Below are positions 11,812 to 24,519 of a stretch of DNA of 64,000 nt, piece after piece (the stretch's first letter is position 1; the number at the start of each line of letters is the position of its first letter). This stretch comes from Ctenosaura bakeri. Taxonomy: Eukaryota > Chordata > Lepidosauria > Squamata > Iguanidae. The position numbers were made by a program, and so were the translations under genes. The notes under the pieces are model-generated. The model had not been told where the DNA came from and made no database searches. It saw only the letters and a program-made list of their open reading frames with translations. The stretch is from NCBI GenBank assembly GCA_948474755.1, contig CAOLHI010000609.1, positions 124,001-188,000 of the forward strand, written 5' to 3'.

Positions 11812-12778
11812 GTACTGCAATTTAAAGCTATCCTTTGTGTTTTCCTTTCAAAGAGTTTCATCAGATTGTAATGCATATACTATCAAAGAACGCCCAATAT
11901 CAACATGGCCTGAGTCTCACATACAGGACACTTTTGGACATCTTCTTCTAGGACATGTCTTCTCTCTTTGTGACCAGAGAAAGGAACATCCTATTGATTC
12001 TCTATCCATAGGATGATCTCTCTTTCTTCTCTGGTACTTCCCCCTATATCCCTCCAGGAAGGGGTGAAGGCATTTTATTTTCCCAGAAAAAAATATGTTT
12101 TGAACATTTTTAGTTTAAAAGGTTATGTAACAAATCTTACTCTATGTTTTTTTAAAAAAAACAAAACTTGGTACTATTTTGTATTAACTATTTTTAAAAT
12201 ATGATGTTGGTGTTTCCTTTTTTTTTTTTTTTGGTTCACCTTGATTATTTTGTTGGCACTGTGAGTTGCTATGAGAGTGATAACTCTGAATAGCAGGCAA
12301 GAAAGAAAGGAAAGAAGGCAAAACAAAGTAGAATCGAAGCAGTATTCATCACATTCAAGATGTCAAGATGTTCTCACCTGTAGAACTACTTTATGGGGAG
12401 AAAGGAATAGATTAGCCTTTTTCATTTTTGTAGGGGTTCTTTCCTTTACTTTTCTTGCTTTCTCACTTTGGACCATAGGAAGAGTGTAGATGAACAGTTG
12501 GTGAACTCAAAGGTGATAGAAAGCAACATACTAAAGTCCAGCACACTTCAAGTCTCTGATCAATTAGAGGTAGACAATATGTTTTACATGCAGAAGGTCT
12601 TATCTCTAACCCCTAACATTCCAATTTAAAAAGGAACAGGTGAGGAGCAAGACTTCATCCTCAATCTTTGGAGAGTGCTGCAGGTCATGATAGGCAATAC
12701 TGACCTAAAGGTACTAAAAGAATGACCTAGTATGAGGTGGCTTCCTCTGTACCTAGTTCAAGGTCAAGATAGAAGTTC

Positions 12779-12858
12779 CCATATATGAATGTCCACCTCT
12801 TTGCTGTGTAAGCCATTTTACTGTGTAAGTCATTTTGTATTTGCTGTGTAAGCCATTT
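12779..12858 (+). repeat. Short tandem repeat, TGCTGTGTAAGCCATTT unit
   Basis: Three imperfect copies of TTTGCTGTGTAAGCCATTTT within 80 bp, the middle one missing TGC. Confidence 0.7.
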
Positions 12859-13301
12859 GTATACAATTTCCTTTAAAGATGCCTTGTTATGTACACTTTC
12901 CTTTAAATTTTCCTTTATATTCCTTCTGGATATATTCTGTGACTTGAGTGGTATATCACAAAATTCAGAAAAGTACAAATATCAAAGAGTAATTAAATTT
13001 ATTATTTATTTGTATTTGGTTGAGAAGTACAAATTGAGTAGGTTACTATTAGAATGAAAACTGTACAAACTTATCCCACATTTCTTGTTATTTTATCACA
13101 ATAAAATAACAAGATCTGTACAACAGAACAGACAAAATTAGCAATCAATCAATAAATGGGGCTTTGATATATTAATTTCAATCCACAATTTCAGATTTCT
13201 TTCTTGTATTATTTCTCTGCCACTATCTTCCCTTTTCTGGTAATAACTTCTCTAAGTATGTGGTCAAGTCAAGGAGGAGGAGTAACAAAACAGGAGTCCT
13301 T

Positions 13302-13494
13302 GGCCATTTCTGCACTTGACCATTATAGTGCTATTATTCCTATGAAATCCTGGGGCTTGCAGTTTAGGGAGGGGCCTAAAAGAGCTCTCTGGCTGAGAAT
13401 TCTAAAGGCCCCTCTCCAAACTGCAGACCCCAGGGTTCCGTAGGATGTTGAAAGAGGAATAATGGCACCATGATGGTCTAGTGTGGAAATGGCC
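13302..13494 (+). mobile_element. Foldback MITE, TSD CTT
   Basis: This 193-bp member of the family runs from GGCCATTTCTGCACTTGACC to CTAGTGTGGAAATGGCC, with a CTT duplication at 13299-13301 and 13495-13497. The arms include TATAGTGCTATTATTCC and its inverse. Confidence 0.8.
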
Positions 13495-13840
13495 CTTGAT
13501 ATTTCACAGTGATTAGCCTGCTGAGCTTGGGCCTCTACAGATACCTGGCAATGCTGATTTTTTTTTATGCTGTCTCCAATAGAAAGAATTTGAAAAATGT
13601 TGTTCTCTTCGATTTTTATGTGCTCCTATCTACATTCTTTTTCCAGATTAGTATTCATAATGACGCCTATTTTACTCTTTTACTGCACTTTGAGTCAAAT
13701 TGAATAGGCTTTGTTCCTCCCATCTGGTCACAGGGTGTAAATGGTACCCATTGTGTCTTAGAAGAACATTTTCCTGAACTCTGAGAATAGGTCTTTGCTT
13801 TAGAAACAGCTTCATGCATTTTAAACGTTATTATTTTACA

Positions 13841-13844
13841 GAGA

Positions 13845-13875
<31 letters not shown>

Positions 13876-13877
13876 CA
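13841..13877 (+). repeat. (AG)n microsatellite
   Basis: GA dinucleotide run with a single ACA interruption, followed by a 17-bp direct duplication containing ACAGGAGTTCACCATT (13887-13919). Confidence 0.8.
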
Positions 13878-14522
13878 ACAGCAAATACAGGAGTTCACCA
13901 TTACAGGAGTTCACCATTATATCCAGATTTTTGATATAATTTATAGTCATTCTTCTTCTCACCCAATTGATATCTCACTCCATCTATGTTTTCCTCACAG
14001 TAGAAATTAAACCACAGTAGTTATCATGGTGGTCTTTCAGCTGTATATACTGAAGGGAAAACAAGAAAGAGAGGAGGAGAGAGAAAATGGGAGAAGGAAG
14101 GAAGGAAGGAAGGATGGAAGGAAGAGTGTTTTTTAAAAGCAGGTGACGGAAAAAGAAAGAGAGAAAAAAAGGGTGACCAACAAGGGATCAATTTTCTGTG
14201 TAGGTCAAACTGGACGGTAGGTTATTTACATTAAACATGCATTTAATGCAGTGAGTTTCTGTTTAGGGAGTTAGTTATTGGAACTGCAGCAAGCAGGGAA
14301 GGAGTGTGGTTTTCCCCCCTGTTAAAATTCTTTTTAAGTTGCTATTGAAAATGGGCACAATCACCCCATTGGTAACAAACAGATATTTTGTCCCAAAGCA
14401 AGAAGCATATCAGAGTGTGATTTCCCGCAGGACTACTAGAGGAAAGAAATGGTGGAAGTTCTCACTTTGTAGTTGCTGTGATCCCAACATACTCCATTTG
14501 AACAGGTGCTTTTCCCCCCCAT

Positions 14523-14606
14523 CCTTCCTTCCTTCCTTCCTTCCTTCCTTCCTTCCTTCCTTCCTTCCTTCCGTCCGTCCTTCCTTCCTTCCTTCCTTCC
14601 TTCCTT
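14523..14606 (+). repeat. (CCTT)n microsatellite
   Basis: Tetranucleotide run of about 21 units with two CCGT variants near 14572-14579. Open frames in both directions here (serine/leucine/proline or lysine/glutamate/glycine) are repeat artefacts. Confidence 0.9.
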
Positions 14607-15769
14607 TGTGCACATTAAATGCAAAGATTTATTTTGGTACCGAGACTCTCAAGCAGGAATGAGAAAGATTCAGCCCTCCAGATAACAACATTCAACACTG
14701 GAGAAGGATGATGGATGCTGCAGTCTAAAACTTTCCCCAGTCTAGCACTTTGTGATGGACACCTGCATTTCCTTGCATCTTTTATTTAAAAGTATTAATT
14801 CTGTGTTGGCTAGTCATATCAACTATTCCAACCAAGATCTTAGGAAGGAAAGAATACTATAGTGACAGGCGCAAGTATCCATAGCTGAAAAGAAGTAGAT
14901 GCTGCAGATTTCAGAACAATCACTGCTGAGTTATGGACAGATCCAGCATGTCTGTTGTAGTCATTCTTCATTCACTTTCATATGCTGCCTTTACCATAAC
15001 TTTATAACATGATTAGCTTCTTCCAAGTGGGATAGAATCATTGTTTGGCTACCATAAAACTCAGCGATTTTTTTTCTTTTATTCCAGGGAGCATCCATCC
15101 ATAAACAATGCTAAGAAATATTAATGCTTAGATTTATCACTCTTCAGAATTGTCCATTTCATTTATTTCACTCACGATTGTGGTGGGACATGGAGTATGT
15201 GATCAGCCCATTGAAACATGTATTTCAGTATTGTTGAATACTGCAGTTTTTATTCCAATTCAGCCCCTTTCCCCCATCACAAAAAATATCTGGCTCCTTC
15301 AGCTGTATTATGCAGTAAATACTGATGATAATGTTTGTTTGCAAGATCAAAATCAGAAGGATTTTGATGTGGAACAATTGTATGCACATTCTGTTGAAAT
15401 CATGGTTTGTTTGTTTTTTATTGTTATTTTTAACAGCAAACTAATGAATAGGTAGAGTGACACTTCGTATCAGCCTTAAAACAGAAATATTAATAAAATT
15501 AACCAAGAACAATAATGATTATTGACAATGATAACATTGTGAACAATAGTAAATAAGGATTCACATACAGAAAACACAGAGAGAGAGTGGATGTTGACAG
15601 TGACTGGTTCAATTAACAGAGTGGTTTTTGACCTGCTTGGGATTCATCTCACAATTATGCATCTTTCTAAATCAGTACACCAACAATGGACTGATTCTAT
15701 AATTTGTTTGATTGGCTCTTGTTTATGATGTGCATACTAGTGATAAGAACTCCCTATTATTTCTAGGGA

Positions 15770-15840
15770 GATATACATACATACATCATACATATATGTA
15801 TGTATGTATATATAATATATGATATATATTATTTATATAT
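15770..15840 (+). repeat. AT/ATAC-rich microsatellite at a CR1 tail
   Basis: Mixed ATAC, ATGT and AT dinucleotide repeats directly before the CR1 tail at 15840, a usual seed for microsatellites. Confidence 0.7.
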
Positions 15841-16085
15841 CATAGAATCATAGAGTTGGAAGAGATCACAGGGGCCATCCAGTCCAACCTCCTGCTGTGC
15901 AGGAACACCCATCAATGCATTCCCAACAGAAGGCCATCCAGCCTCTGTTTAAAAACCTCCAAAGGAGGAGACTCCACCACACTCCCTTGAGGCAGCATAT
16001 TCCACTGCTGGGAAACTCTGACCATCAGGAAGTTCTTCCTGAGGTTCAGGTGGAATCTGCTTTCCCACAGCTTGAATCGATGAAG
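15840..16085 (-). mobile_element. CR1 LINE 3' end
   Basis: Text reads TCATAGAATCATAGAGTTGG, CCATCCAGTCCAACCTCCTG, CTCCAAAGGAGGAGACTCC and CTGACCATCAGGAAGTTCTT, a clean reverse-oriented CR1 tail. It lies next to an AT/ATAC-rich microsatellite at 15770-15840 and is truncated near 16085. Confidence 0.85.
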
Positions 16086-16456
16086 CCAGAAGCTAGAAGA
16101 ATTTCTGGCTAATTTCTACACAGCCCAGTTTAATGTTGTTATTCTACAATAGCCCTGGGCGATTCTGTAATAGATGTCAAGAGGTGAAGTATGAATTGCA
16201 TAGCATAGCAGATGAACAAGCTAAACATCTAGGGTCACGAAGCATAATGGAAAGTGGGCCGACAACAGGGCAATGGACCAAGCAGGAATCATGGAGGGTA
16301 AGGATCAGAGGTGTAAAGGGAGCAAGGTGCTGTGACCTTTTGATTAGCAGTGACATCATCTGCCACCCCATTGCGGATTCTCTCTTCCAGCTGATTTTAA
16401 CTATAACTCTCAATTTTGTCATGTGGAGATAGTGAAAAGGATTTTTCCCAGCTACA

Positions 16457-17060
16457 TCATCTTGTTTGTTTGTTTGTTTACTGGATTTATATCCCACCTT
16501 TGTCCCAAGATGGCATTTATGGTGGCTCACAATAATTTTAAAAGAGATTCGTCTAAAACATTAGCTTACAGAAGTTTTTAAAAAAAGTAATATTATTTGA
16601 AAAGTATAATTAAAAACAGTTCCAACATTTAAAACCTATTTAAAATATGATTTCTAATAAAAGTTTTAAAAACACAACACACCCCTTTATGGGCACACTA
16701 CTGAATCATAGGCTGTTCCGCACTACACTGTTATAGTGCTATTATTCCACTTTCAACATCCTGTGGAATTCTGGACTTTGTAGTTTACTGAGGCCAAAGG
16801 GCTCTTGGCTGAGAATTCTAGAGGCCCCTCCCTAAATGGCAAACCCCAGGATTCCATAGGACGTTGACAGTGGAATCATAGCACTTTAACAATGTAGTAT
16901 GGAAATGGCTATAATTAAAGTTCAAAGACCTGCATGTATCCAAATGTCTTCAGAAAGAGTACAGAGAAGGGGGCAACTGGACTTCCGATGGAAAGGAGTT
17001 CCGCAATCTGGGAGCAAAGATGACTGTCTCTCAAATCCTGACCATATGCACCCATGTTTC
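16457..17060 (+). repeat. Old squamate interspersed repeat interrupted by a MITE
   Basis: It begins with a TTTG run, ACTGGATTTATATCCCACCT and GTGGCTCACAATAATT. After the foldback element (16711-16910) it resumes with AATGTCTTCAGAAAGAGTAC, GGAAAGGAGTTCCGCAATCT and GGGAGCAAAG. I recognise this phrasing as a common lizard/snake repeat but cannot name the family. Confidence 0.5.
16711..16910 (+). mobile_element. Foldback MITE, TSD ATA
   Basis: This 200-bp near-palindrome runs from GGCTGTTCCGCACTACACTG to GTAGTATGGAAATGGCT, flanked by ATA (16708-16710 and 16911-16913). It interrupts an older repeat at 16457-17060. Confidence 0.78.
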
Positions 17061-17310
17061 TTATGAGCTATCCCTGTTTTCTTGGATAGGCTTTCTTAAA
17101 AATAAGACTCCTTAGCTTTACAAAGGACTTGCTTTTAGTAAACAGAAACTGCTAGACCTGATGTATTGCTGTAAATCAATATACTGAATGAATTATTGGA
17201 TTCTCCTATCAAAGTAGAATATGGGGACTCTGATAATGGCTCCCTGCATTTCAAAATTAACTGTTCACTGTATTGGTTAAGACCGAACAAAATAGAGGAT
17301 GAAATTAATT

Positions 17311-17354
17311 GCATCATTAAATGAGTGGTATAGCATCATTAAATGAGAGGTATA
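17311..17354 (+). repeat. 22-bp tandem duplication
   Basis: GCATCATTAAATGAGTGGTA plus TA, repeated directly with a single T-to-A change (17311-17332 and 17333-17354). Confidence 0.85.
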
Positions 17355-18189
17355 GTATGAAATCCACTTTTATTGTCTTTTCTATTTGAATGGCTGGCTG
17401 GCTGGCTCTAAAGAGAGTCAGCAAAACCAGCTCTTAAAGTAGGATACACCTGAACTGGTACCAGAAGTAGATGAATCTATGTAGTGTCAGACTGCCTCAC
17501 TTTTGCACTGGTTTTTTTTTAATATAATCTTCAGATTAACTACTGATGCACATGTTTATATATTTCAACTACTGAGAACTGTGTCCATAAAGTGCAATAT
17601 CTGGTGTAAAGTGAAAAATCTCAGAACTGTGAAACACAGTGTAGAGTTAATTTTCAACACACATACACACTAGCATAGGAAACAGAGATTAGGTTATTTC
17701 ACAATTGAATTTGAAAAGATCCCTAAAGGCACATCTACATTGATTGAAAAAGTTCTAGATTTTGTTTGTTTCTGTTTCTCTCTCTCGCTCTTTTTTTTTT
17801 TCTTTCTGAGTTTAAATAAACCAACAATAGGAGCTGGTAGAAGAAATCTCTGATCATACTGGGCACAGAGAGAAAATATTCTGGGGTAAACAAAACATAT
17901 ATGGATCTCCAAAGAAAAATCAGAAAGAACATGAACAAAACCTGAGACTTTCCAGTCTTTTTAATCAGCCTGAATGTGTCCTTAGTGTCATTTCTGCCAA
18001 AATTTGGAGTCCAAAAATGCACTGAATTCAGATGAGTCATATTTCTCACATGGCCTCTGCGTCTTATGTTCTACCTATAAATGTAGAAGCTGTCAGGTCA
18101 TGAGTGAAACTCTTCCACTTTCTACAGACTTCTCCCCTTAAAGGAAAAAAAAATGCACATATCAACATAAACACACCCAGGGAGGATAT

Positions 18190-18460
18190 TTCATTCTTGG
18201 CAGAAGCAAATCATTTTCTTAATTCACAGCAGGCCCTGAAATCCTAGATACAATATTTTATGCCTTCCTGAGATGCAGCTGTTTATCTCAGTCACCTAGT
18301 AACATGCCCTCGCTGGTTGGCATTGCTGAGATACGGTGATTTACGGCATCAATATTGTGATTCACATCTCAGCAGGGGAAAGCAAAAAGGGTGCTGGTGG
18401 TGGTTTCGTAATGCCAAGCGCAAGCCTTCATTTACATTGGTACAAAACAGGAGGCAATGA
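18190..18460. promoter_or_regulatory. Candidate conserved non-coding element with RFX X-box
   Basis: This low-repeat stretch of balanced composition inside an AT-rich intron carries GTCACCTAGTAAC at 18291-18303, which fits the RFX consensus GTNRCC-N0-3-RGYAAC exactly with a one-base spacer. A TGTTTAT forkhead-like core lies just upstream (about 18280). It is a possible intronic enhancer of the cadherin gene; there is no direct evidence of conservation in this window. Confidence 0.3.
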
Positions 18461-19256
18461 GGCAGAGAAGTAACATTGCTGGAAATTGCAGCTGCATCCA
18501 CCTTGGAACCTTTAGCTAAAGAAAGGTATGATCACACCACTTGTTTCCTCCAGTATTCAGTCTCAAAAGCTAACAGCCAAGTCCCGGTAAACTGTGGTGT
18601 TACCAAGGCAATTTCAAAGCTTATTATTTACCCAGGCCTCCCCTCCCCTTTAGAGAGACATATACTTTATGTATTGCTTAGATGTTTGACAGTGTGCCCT
18701 CATTAAAAAGAGGTAAAATACTATCAAGACAAGGTAGGTACAAACATTGCACATGATATATATTAATTTAGAATCAGGAGGAGGCTTTGCTTGCTTACAA
18801 ACCTGTAAATCTGTTTCATTTGTGCTGAGGAATTGTTATACTTTTTAATTCATTTTGGTGTTGTGAATAGCTTGTTGAAAGTCAATATGGAAGCCTACAG
18901 AAATCCCCAGTTTTTATAACTGGAGATACTATAAACAGAATTACATCAAGGGAGCCATTCATTTAGTTGGGCTAAATAAAATCAACATGAAAAATGACCT
19001 TTGCTTGTGCACAGGAACTGAGGTTCACAATTTTATTTAAGTGGAAATATTCCACATCCAGTGTGTATTTTTTGTTTGTTTTCTATTTTCTATTTTTTTT
19101 AACAAAAAATGTGGATGCTTCAGTATCTCAGAATTGTATGGGTGCATAACAGATGAGTTTAAAATCTGGGTAGCAAATAGATGCCATGAAGTAATTTTAT
19201 CTATTTATTTTAATAAAAATAATCTAACTTGCATTCTCATAGCTCCCTTTATTCAC

Positions 19257-19362
19257 CAGAGGGGTGGGGAATGTGTGGCCCTGAGCTCTTGGCTATGCTA
19301 GCTCTGGCTAATGGGAGCTGCAATCTGAAAACATTTGTAGGGACACACATTCCCCATCCTTG
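19257..19362 (+). mobile_element. Small hAT-like element
   Basis: It starts CAGAGGGGTGGGGAATGTGT and its right end reads back as CAAGGATGGGGAATGTGTGT. Ends of CAGGGGTGGGGAA type are typical of short hAT derivatives in squamates. No clear 8-bp duplication is seen. Confidence 0.55.
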
Positions 19363-19479
19363 CTTGAGTGTGTTTTTAGAAAACCTGCTCCTAATTTACA
19401 CTGTGCGTATGCCACTATTTCAGTGGTGCAGGTTGGAGCCTGTGGAGGGGCGGGCAGGTGGGTGGAGGGGAAGGGCTGT

Positions 19480-19583
19480 GGCTATGGTGGCACGGGGGCA
19501 GGGCTATCATGTGTGGAGGTGTGGCTATGGCACATGAGGGTGGGGCTATAATGGAAGGAGTGGGACTACAGCATGTGGGGGAG
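19480..19583 (+). repeat. GC-rich minisatellite, about 21-bp unit
   Basis: Five imperfect units begin GGCTATGGTGGCACGGGGG, GGCTATCATGTGTGGAGG, GGCTATGGCACATGAGGG, GGCTATAATGGAAGGAG and GGACTACAGCATGTGGGG. Confidence 0.65.
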
Positions 19584-20564
19584 GGCAAGCAGGGAGCTGC
19601 GGCACACCAAAAAAATTGCCACCAGCTCGCACTGTCCCCATCGTCTTGCTGTCCCTACACAACTGCACTATTTCCTTTGCAGGAGTTTAGAACACTCTGC
19701 ATGGGGCTTCCTTGTTTTAGACTTACTGTAAGCCTGTACAGTTGGTTAACATGAGAGATAATAAGTCAGTCAATGGCTTGGATAGTTTTAACAAATGAAT
19801 AAAGAAATACAAAAAGGAAAGACCTATTACTGCTCATGAGGAACCTCAAAGGCATTATGACTCCAAATATCAGTGTATGAGGAGAAGGTGAAACACCAGG
19901 GAAGGGCTATTGCCTTTATATCCTACTGCTGATCTTCCTATGAGTGTATGATAGGCTGCTGTGGGAATGTGGATGCTGAATTTCAATGGGCTTTTGGCAG
20001 AGCTACACATTTCAAGTGTCTTGAAGGGTTGTTAGTGAATACTATGTTATTAAATTTTTACTGTTGGGGACAGACAGAGGTGCTTATGAAATGTCATACT
20101 TTATGTGCCAAGATAACTTGGCTGGCTTTGGGTTCTCTACACTTTGACTTGGATAGGATGGCAGCATTTGTGGCTCTGATTTAACTAGCAAAATGTATTG
20201 TGTTTAATATTTAGCATCTAGCTTTAGGTAAAGCTTAGATGGTATCTGCAGTATTCCTGTGTTCTGGGTCCAACCTAATTTTATCAGATTTGCTACTGAC
20301 CAAAATTTCACCCAGGTCATAATCCCTTGCACCACATTGCTCTATATCAAATCTTATGAGGTAGAGTTTATTTATATGTTGGTAGTGGTTGTTGATGACA
20401 ATGAAGGAGATGACAACAATTTTCTTGGTGTGGTATAAAGATTAAGAAAACAATACAATCTTTGCCCACATTTAATCTACAATAGGTATGGACTGGGGAG
20501 AGAATAGAGAAGGAATTGGAAACAAGCAAATTCAGACATCATTTCAAAAAATCACATACACTTA

Positions 20565-20766
20565 GGCCATTTCCACACTGCACTGGTATAGTGCTATTAT
20601 TCTACTTTTAAAATCCTGTGGCATTCTGGGGTTTTTAGTTTACTGAGGCCAAAGAGCTCTCTGACTGAGAATTCTAAGTGCTCTTCCCTAAAATGCAAGC
20701 TCCAGGATTCCACAGGATGTTGAAAAGGGAATAATAGCACTATAACAGTGTAGTACGGAAATGGCC
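20565..20766 (+). mobile_element. Foldback MITE
   Basis: This 202-bp near-palindrome runs from GGCCATTTCCACACTGCACT to GTAGTACGGAAATGGCC. Flanks TTA and TTT match at two of three bases, so the duplication may have mutated. Confidence 0.75.
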
Positions 20767-23700
20767 TTTGTGATAATGTTGAAAAGTTGATTATAAAATA
20801 CAGTTTGGAAAGAGGAGTGTCAGATGTCCAAACATCAGATATCCCTGCATTTGGAGCCAGTCTCATAAAATAGGCAAAGTCACATCTCAGGAGATCCTTC
20901 ATCTTATGTAAAGTGGGTGTGTCATACAGGATCTCTCACTTTTGCCAATTTTAAATTTTTCACAACTCCCCCTTCCTCCACCATAAAGGGTCAAGGAGAT
21001 CCCTCTCCTCTCTCTCCAGCACATGGACCAAACATGCAGATGTTTCACTCCACATTGGTCAGAGAAGCATAGTCTATCAGTACTTCTTCTTATGCCTTTT
21101 AGTCAAGTTCTTAGTTCTTTTTGACCATGCTAAACTAAGATTTTTATTATTATTATTATTTTTGCATTGTGTTAACCTCGTACTCTTTTCCATCTCCACC
21201 ACCTACTCTTCGTGGAACATTTACTGTCTACTGAGCATCATCCATCAGCCACCGTATCAAAGATAATGCTATGTAGCATAAATATACTGTTTGTCATGTG
21301 TTCCAAATATCTTTTTGTTTCCATTGTTTTTCCTCTATGTTCCTGAGAAGATGGTGGCCAACCATCTACTCAATTTTTTTTCACTGAGGTGAGATTTAAA
21401 TCAGAAACTGTCAAGTTATTTTGGGCTCATGTCTTGAAACTGGTAAGTAGAATTTGTGGTCCTCCAGATGGTCAGGGAGTCCACCAGTCCTAGGCAGAAT
21501 AGTCAATGTTGAGGTTGGGAAATCTGTCTGTTTCGTTCTTTCTTACATTCATTTTTAAAAAATCCAGGTATATTTGAATTTTGGTAAATTCTTTAAGGAG
21601 CAATTAAAAATTCTGTCCTGTCTGGGCATCACAATTTAGGTCTTCCAAACATATGTTGTACCCATTTCCCATTATGCTGTTAAAGGGGAGAACCCTTTCA
21701 GAGCAAAAGAGGTTGTACTCTTAATTCAGCATTAATGTAGTTAATTACAGATCCAGACTTAGGCCCTTAGATTTATAACAACTCAAAACCCTGGACTGGG
21801 AAGAATCTGTTTCACTTTATCTCATATTCATTTCAAAATATTCTAGTACTTCTTGGTGAATGTAAATACATGTGCAAACCAGTAAATTCAAATAGAAAAC
21901 AAAGATTAAAAAACAACTTTTCTTCAACCTTCTAGTTCAAGTGTCTGTTCACAATAGTTATGTAATTTTATACCACAAAATCATATCTAGTTTAGACAAG
22001 TTTTTCAAAAAGGGATAGGCAAGCTCGCAGTCAAATCTCTCAATTATTCCATCTTTACTTATGATAGGGAAATCACATTTCATATACAAAGGAACTTTGC
22101 CTCCATACAAACAACAATGATTGCTGGGTCATGCTGTTTGAGAATGATAGCAGTTGCAGTTCAACAACCTCTGTCGACCCAGGCTTTGCAACTTGTGCAA
22201 GAAACTGCAAGACGACATTACCTTCAGAGTGTTCATAGAAAAAAATGCTTTCTGATACCTATTTGAAACAGAATGCTAGACAAGGTGGCATTAAAAAGAA
22301 AGGCATTAAACAAAAATACAGCAGGAGAAATTCTGATATTCTAGGACCAGATAAACAATTTTTCTGGTATGTTCCCATTTTGCATTCTATTTGGAAGTCT
22401 ACATTGTCTTATTTTTGCATCAATCTGAGAATTTTTAAAGAAAAATCTGCAAGATAATTTGCATTTAAATGCAGATATATTCAATATATTACATTTTCTC
22501 TAAAAACACATATATCTAGATGTATTTTCTCTCAAGATACACATTTTGAGATATCTTATACAATTTTTTTTATTCAGGTAATAAATCACTCATCAGGAAG
22601 TGTGAAAACAACCAAATTTCTCTGTTTCCATTTGTATGGGAGATATAGCTCAGCCCAGTCAGAATCAGAACTACCGTTAGGTAACTTGAAGCATCCACCA
22701 AACGCAACAGATGTTTGGTGTCATGAAAGGGCAACAATTCCTATCTAGTTAATTTTAGATCAGTGCATTTTTGCTTCTAGGGAAGGAAAAGATGCTTTGG
22801 AAATTTCTTTCTCAGGTACCAAAATGTTTCATGTACCTTTTGGTTGGCTGCGGAAAGGTATTTGCTGATCTCCCTCTGGCAGCAAGATATATGGGTCTGC
22901 TTTAAGATCAGTTTATATCTGAATTCACAAAGATTAAAATGCTTAAGCATCCCTATAGCAACCTTTGCCCTCAGTGTGGTAGAAGACATACAATCCATTT
23001 TGATGCTTCCTACTAAGTCTTCACAGTCTGTTGAGGCAGAATGCTGAGCAGATGCAAAAGAGTTATGGCAGGATGTTATTAGATGCCATGTTTCTGAACA
23101 ATAGTCATTATAGTCTCTTATATAAATCCACTGCTAGCATTTAGTGAAACCTCTCAATGCGAGGACTGTCATACCATATCAGTTCTTCCCAGTCTCTCTC
23201 TGTGTATGTGTCCCACACATGTTCTGTCTCTCTCTTTCTCATTGTACATGATCCATCAGAAATTGTAAGCCTTAATTTTCCAGTTTGGTTTCTTTTACAA
23301 GTAATGCATTAATAAAACAGCTCTATGAAAATGGACTGCCATAAAGAGCTTTCCTGGAGACCTTGCAGGGAGTTCTAAATCACCATATTGTTTAATGCAC
23401 TGTTGGAACAATTTACTGCAGCTCTTTCTTGTTAGTCAAGCTGGCTTCTGTGTTAAAGCTGCATAATGTACCTGTGCATTCTCATTTGCAAGCTCTGCTT
23501 AACTGTCAGATCAGAGTTGTTTTGTTAGAAGCCAGTGATGTCAATCTATAAAGCAGTCAATCTCTCTGGTTTTGGGGGAGAATATTTTTTTTAACCGGTA
23601 GAAGGAGATTTGTTTACCAGTAACTGTCCACAGAATTATGTTCCAACATATATGAGTGACATATTTACTTAATTAATCAAAAGTGGCTGATAAGAATGTA

Positions 23701-24111
23701 AGTTACATCTTCCTTTAAACACACACACACTCAAACTCACCCAACCTTCTTAATGTATTGGCAGCATTATCAGCACTTGCTATGCAATACAGCATGAACT
23801 GTCCAATAAATATGATGGATCATCTAATTAACTCTTGATTCACAGTAGTTTTGAAAAGACACTACCCGATCTGATGACAGCTTCCAACCTTCATTCTGAA
23901 ACCATACAGCTAATTACTCCTTGGACTATAATTCTGTTTCTTGATTCTTGGTTCATCATTTTTATCTTATAAATTATAGCATGATTGAGCTTTCCAACTC
24001 CACTGGGGCTATAAAACTACTGTTTCTGATGGATTGCTCAGATTGTATTAGTCAATGCATTCAGGTCATACAAATGTATTTAAGTAAATTTCAAGGATGT
24101 CCATTTTGTAG

Positions 24112-24248
24112 GTTTTCTATTGATCGGAACACTGACCTTGAGAGACAATTCAACATTAATACACAAGATGGAAGAATAACTTTGGCAACCCCACTGGACA
24201 GAGAAACCAGCACGTGGCACAACATCACCATTGTAGCAACAGAAGACA
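24112..24248 (+). CDS. CDH8: Type II cadherin coding exon, middle of EC4 (CDH8)
   Basis: This 137-bp exon is preceded by CCATTTTGTAG and followed by the donor GTAAGT at 24249. Its first base completes the arginine codon left open by the previous exon, giving RFSIDRNTDLERQFNI. It carries EC4 motifs: SIDRNTDLERQFNIN, DGRITLATPLDRE (the LDRE calcium motif) and WHNITIVATED, with an N-I-T glycosylation sequon. The exon length is the family standard and the text is closest to CDH8 as remembered. The next expected exon (about 122 bp, end of EC4 with a DxNDN linker) is not seen in the remaining 39.7 kb, so this intron is long, as in other CDH8 genes. Confidence 0.95.
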
Positions 24249-24519
24249 GTAAGTGTCCATTAATGCTAACTTTGTTCTTATTTTATTGCATGTACCTAGT
24301 TTCTGTTTCTTTGTTTTGAAAATAGAAATACAGAGGGCACTGAATCAGATAAAATACATTAACAGAAGCTGATTTTAGCTTTGGTTGGTCCTTTGTGGCA
24401 TCTAGCGTATCTGTTCAGTGTCCGAGACTAATTTATTCAGAGTAAATTGACTTTCAATGCATTTTTGAACCATTTTGCTCATTGCTTGCCCATCAATTTG
24501 CTTCACTTGCAATCCTCTA

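Larger units (their letters stand above)
11812..24111 (+). other. CDH8 intron (12300 bp)
   Basis: This complete intron runs from GTACTG to TTTTGTAG. It holds foldback elements at 13302, 16711 and 20565, microsatellites near 13840, 14095 and 14523, a CR1 3' end (15840-16085), an old repeat (16457-17060), a small hAT-like element (19257-19362), a 21-bp minisatellite (19480-19583) and a possible conserved non-coding block with an RFX-type site (18190-18460). Nothing recognisable was seen in 12100-13250, 17400-18180, 18500-19040, 19650-20560, 20800-22080 and 22210-24110. Confidence 0.85.

Noticed and set aside
14306..14662. Open frames on both strands over the CCTT repeat
   Set aside because: Frames arise from a tetranucleotide repeat that lacks stops in any frame; no protein family or splice context.
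8026..24248. Assignment of the cadherin to CDH11
   Set aside because: The EC3 calcium motif is shared, but [21 protein letters not shown] and DLERQFNIN fit CDH8; CDH11 has clearly different text at the start of EC4.
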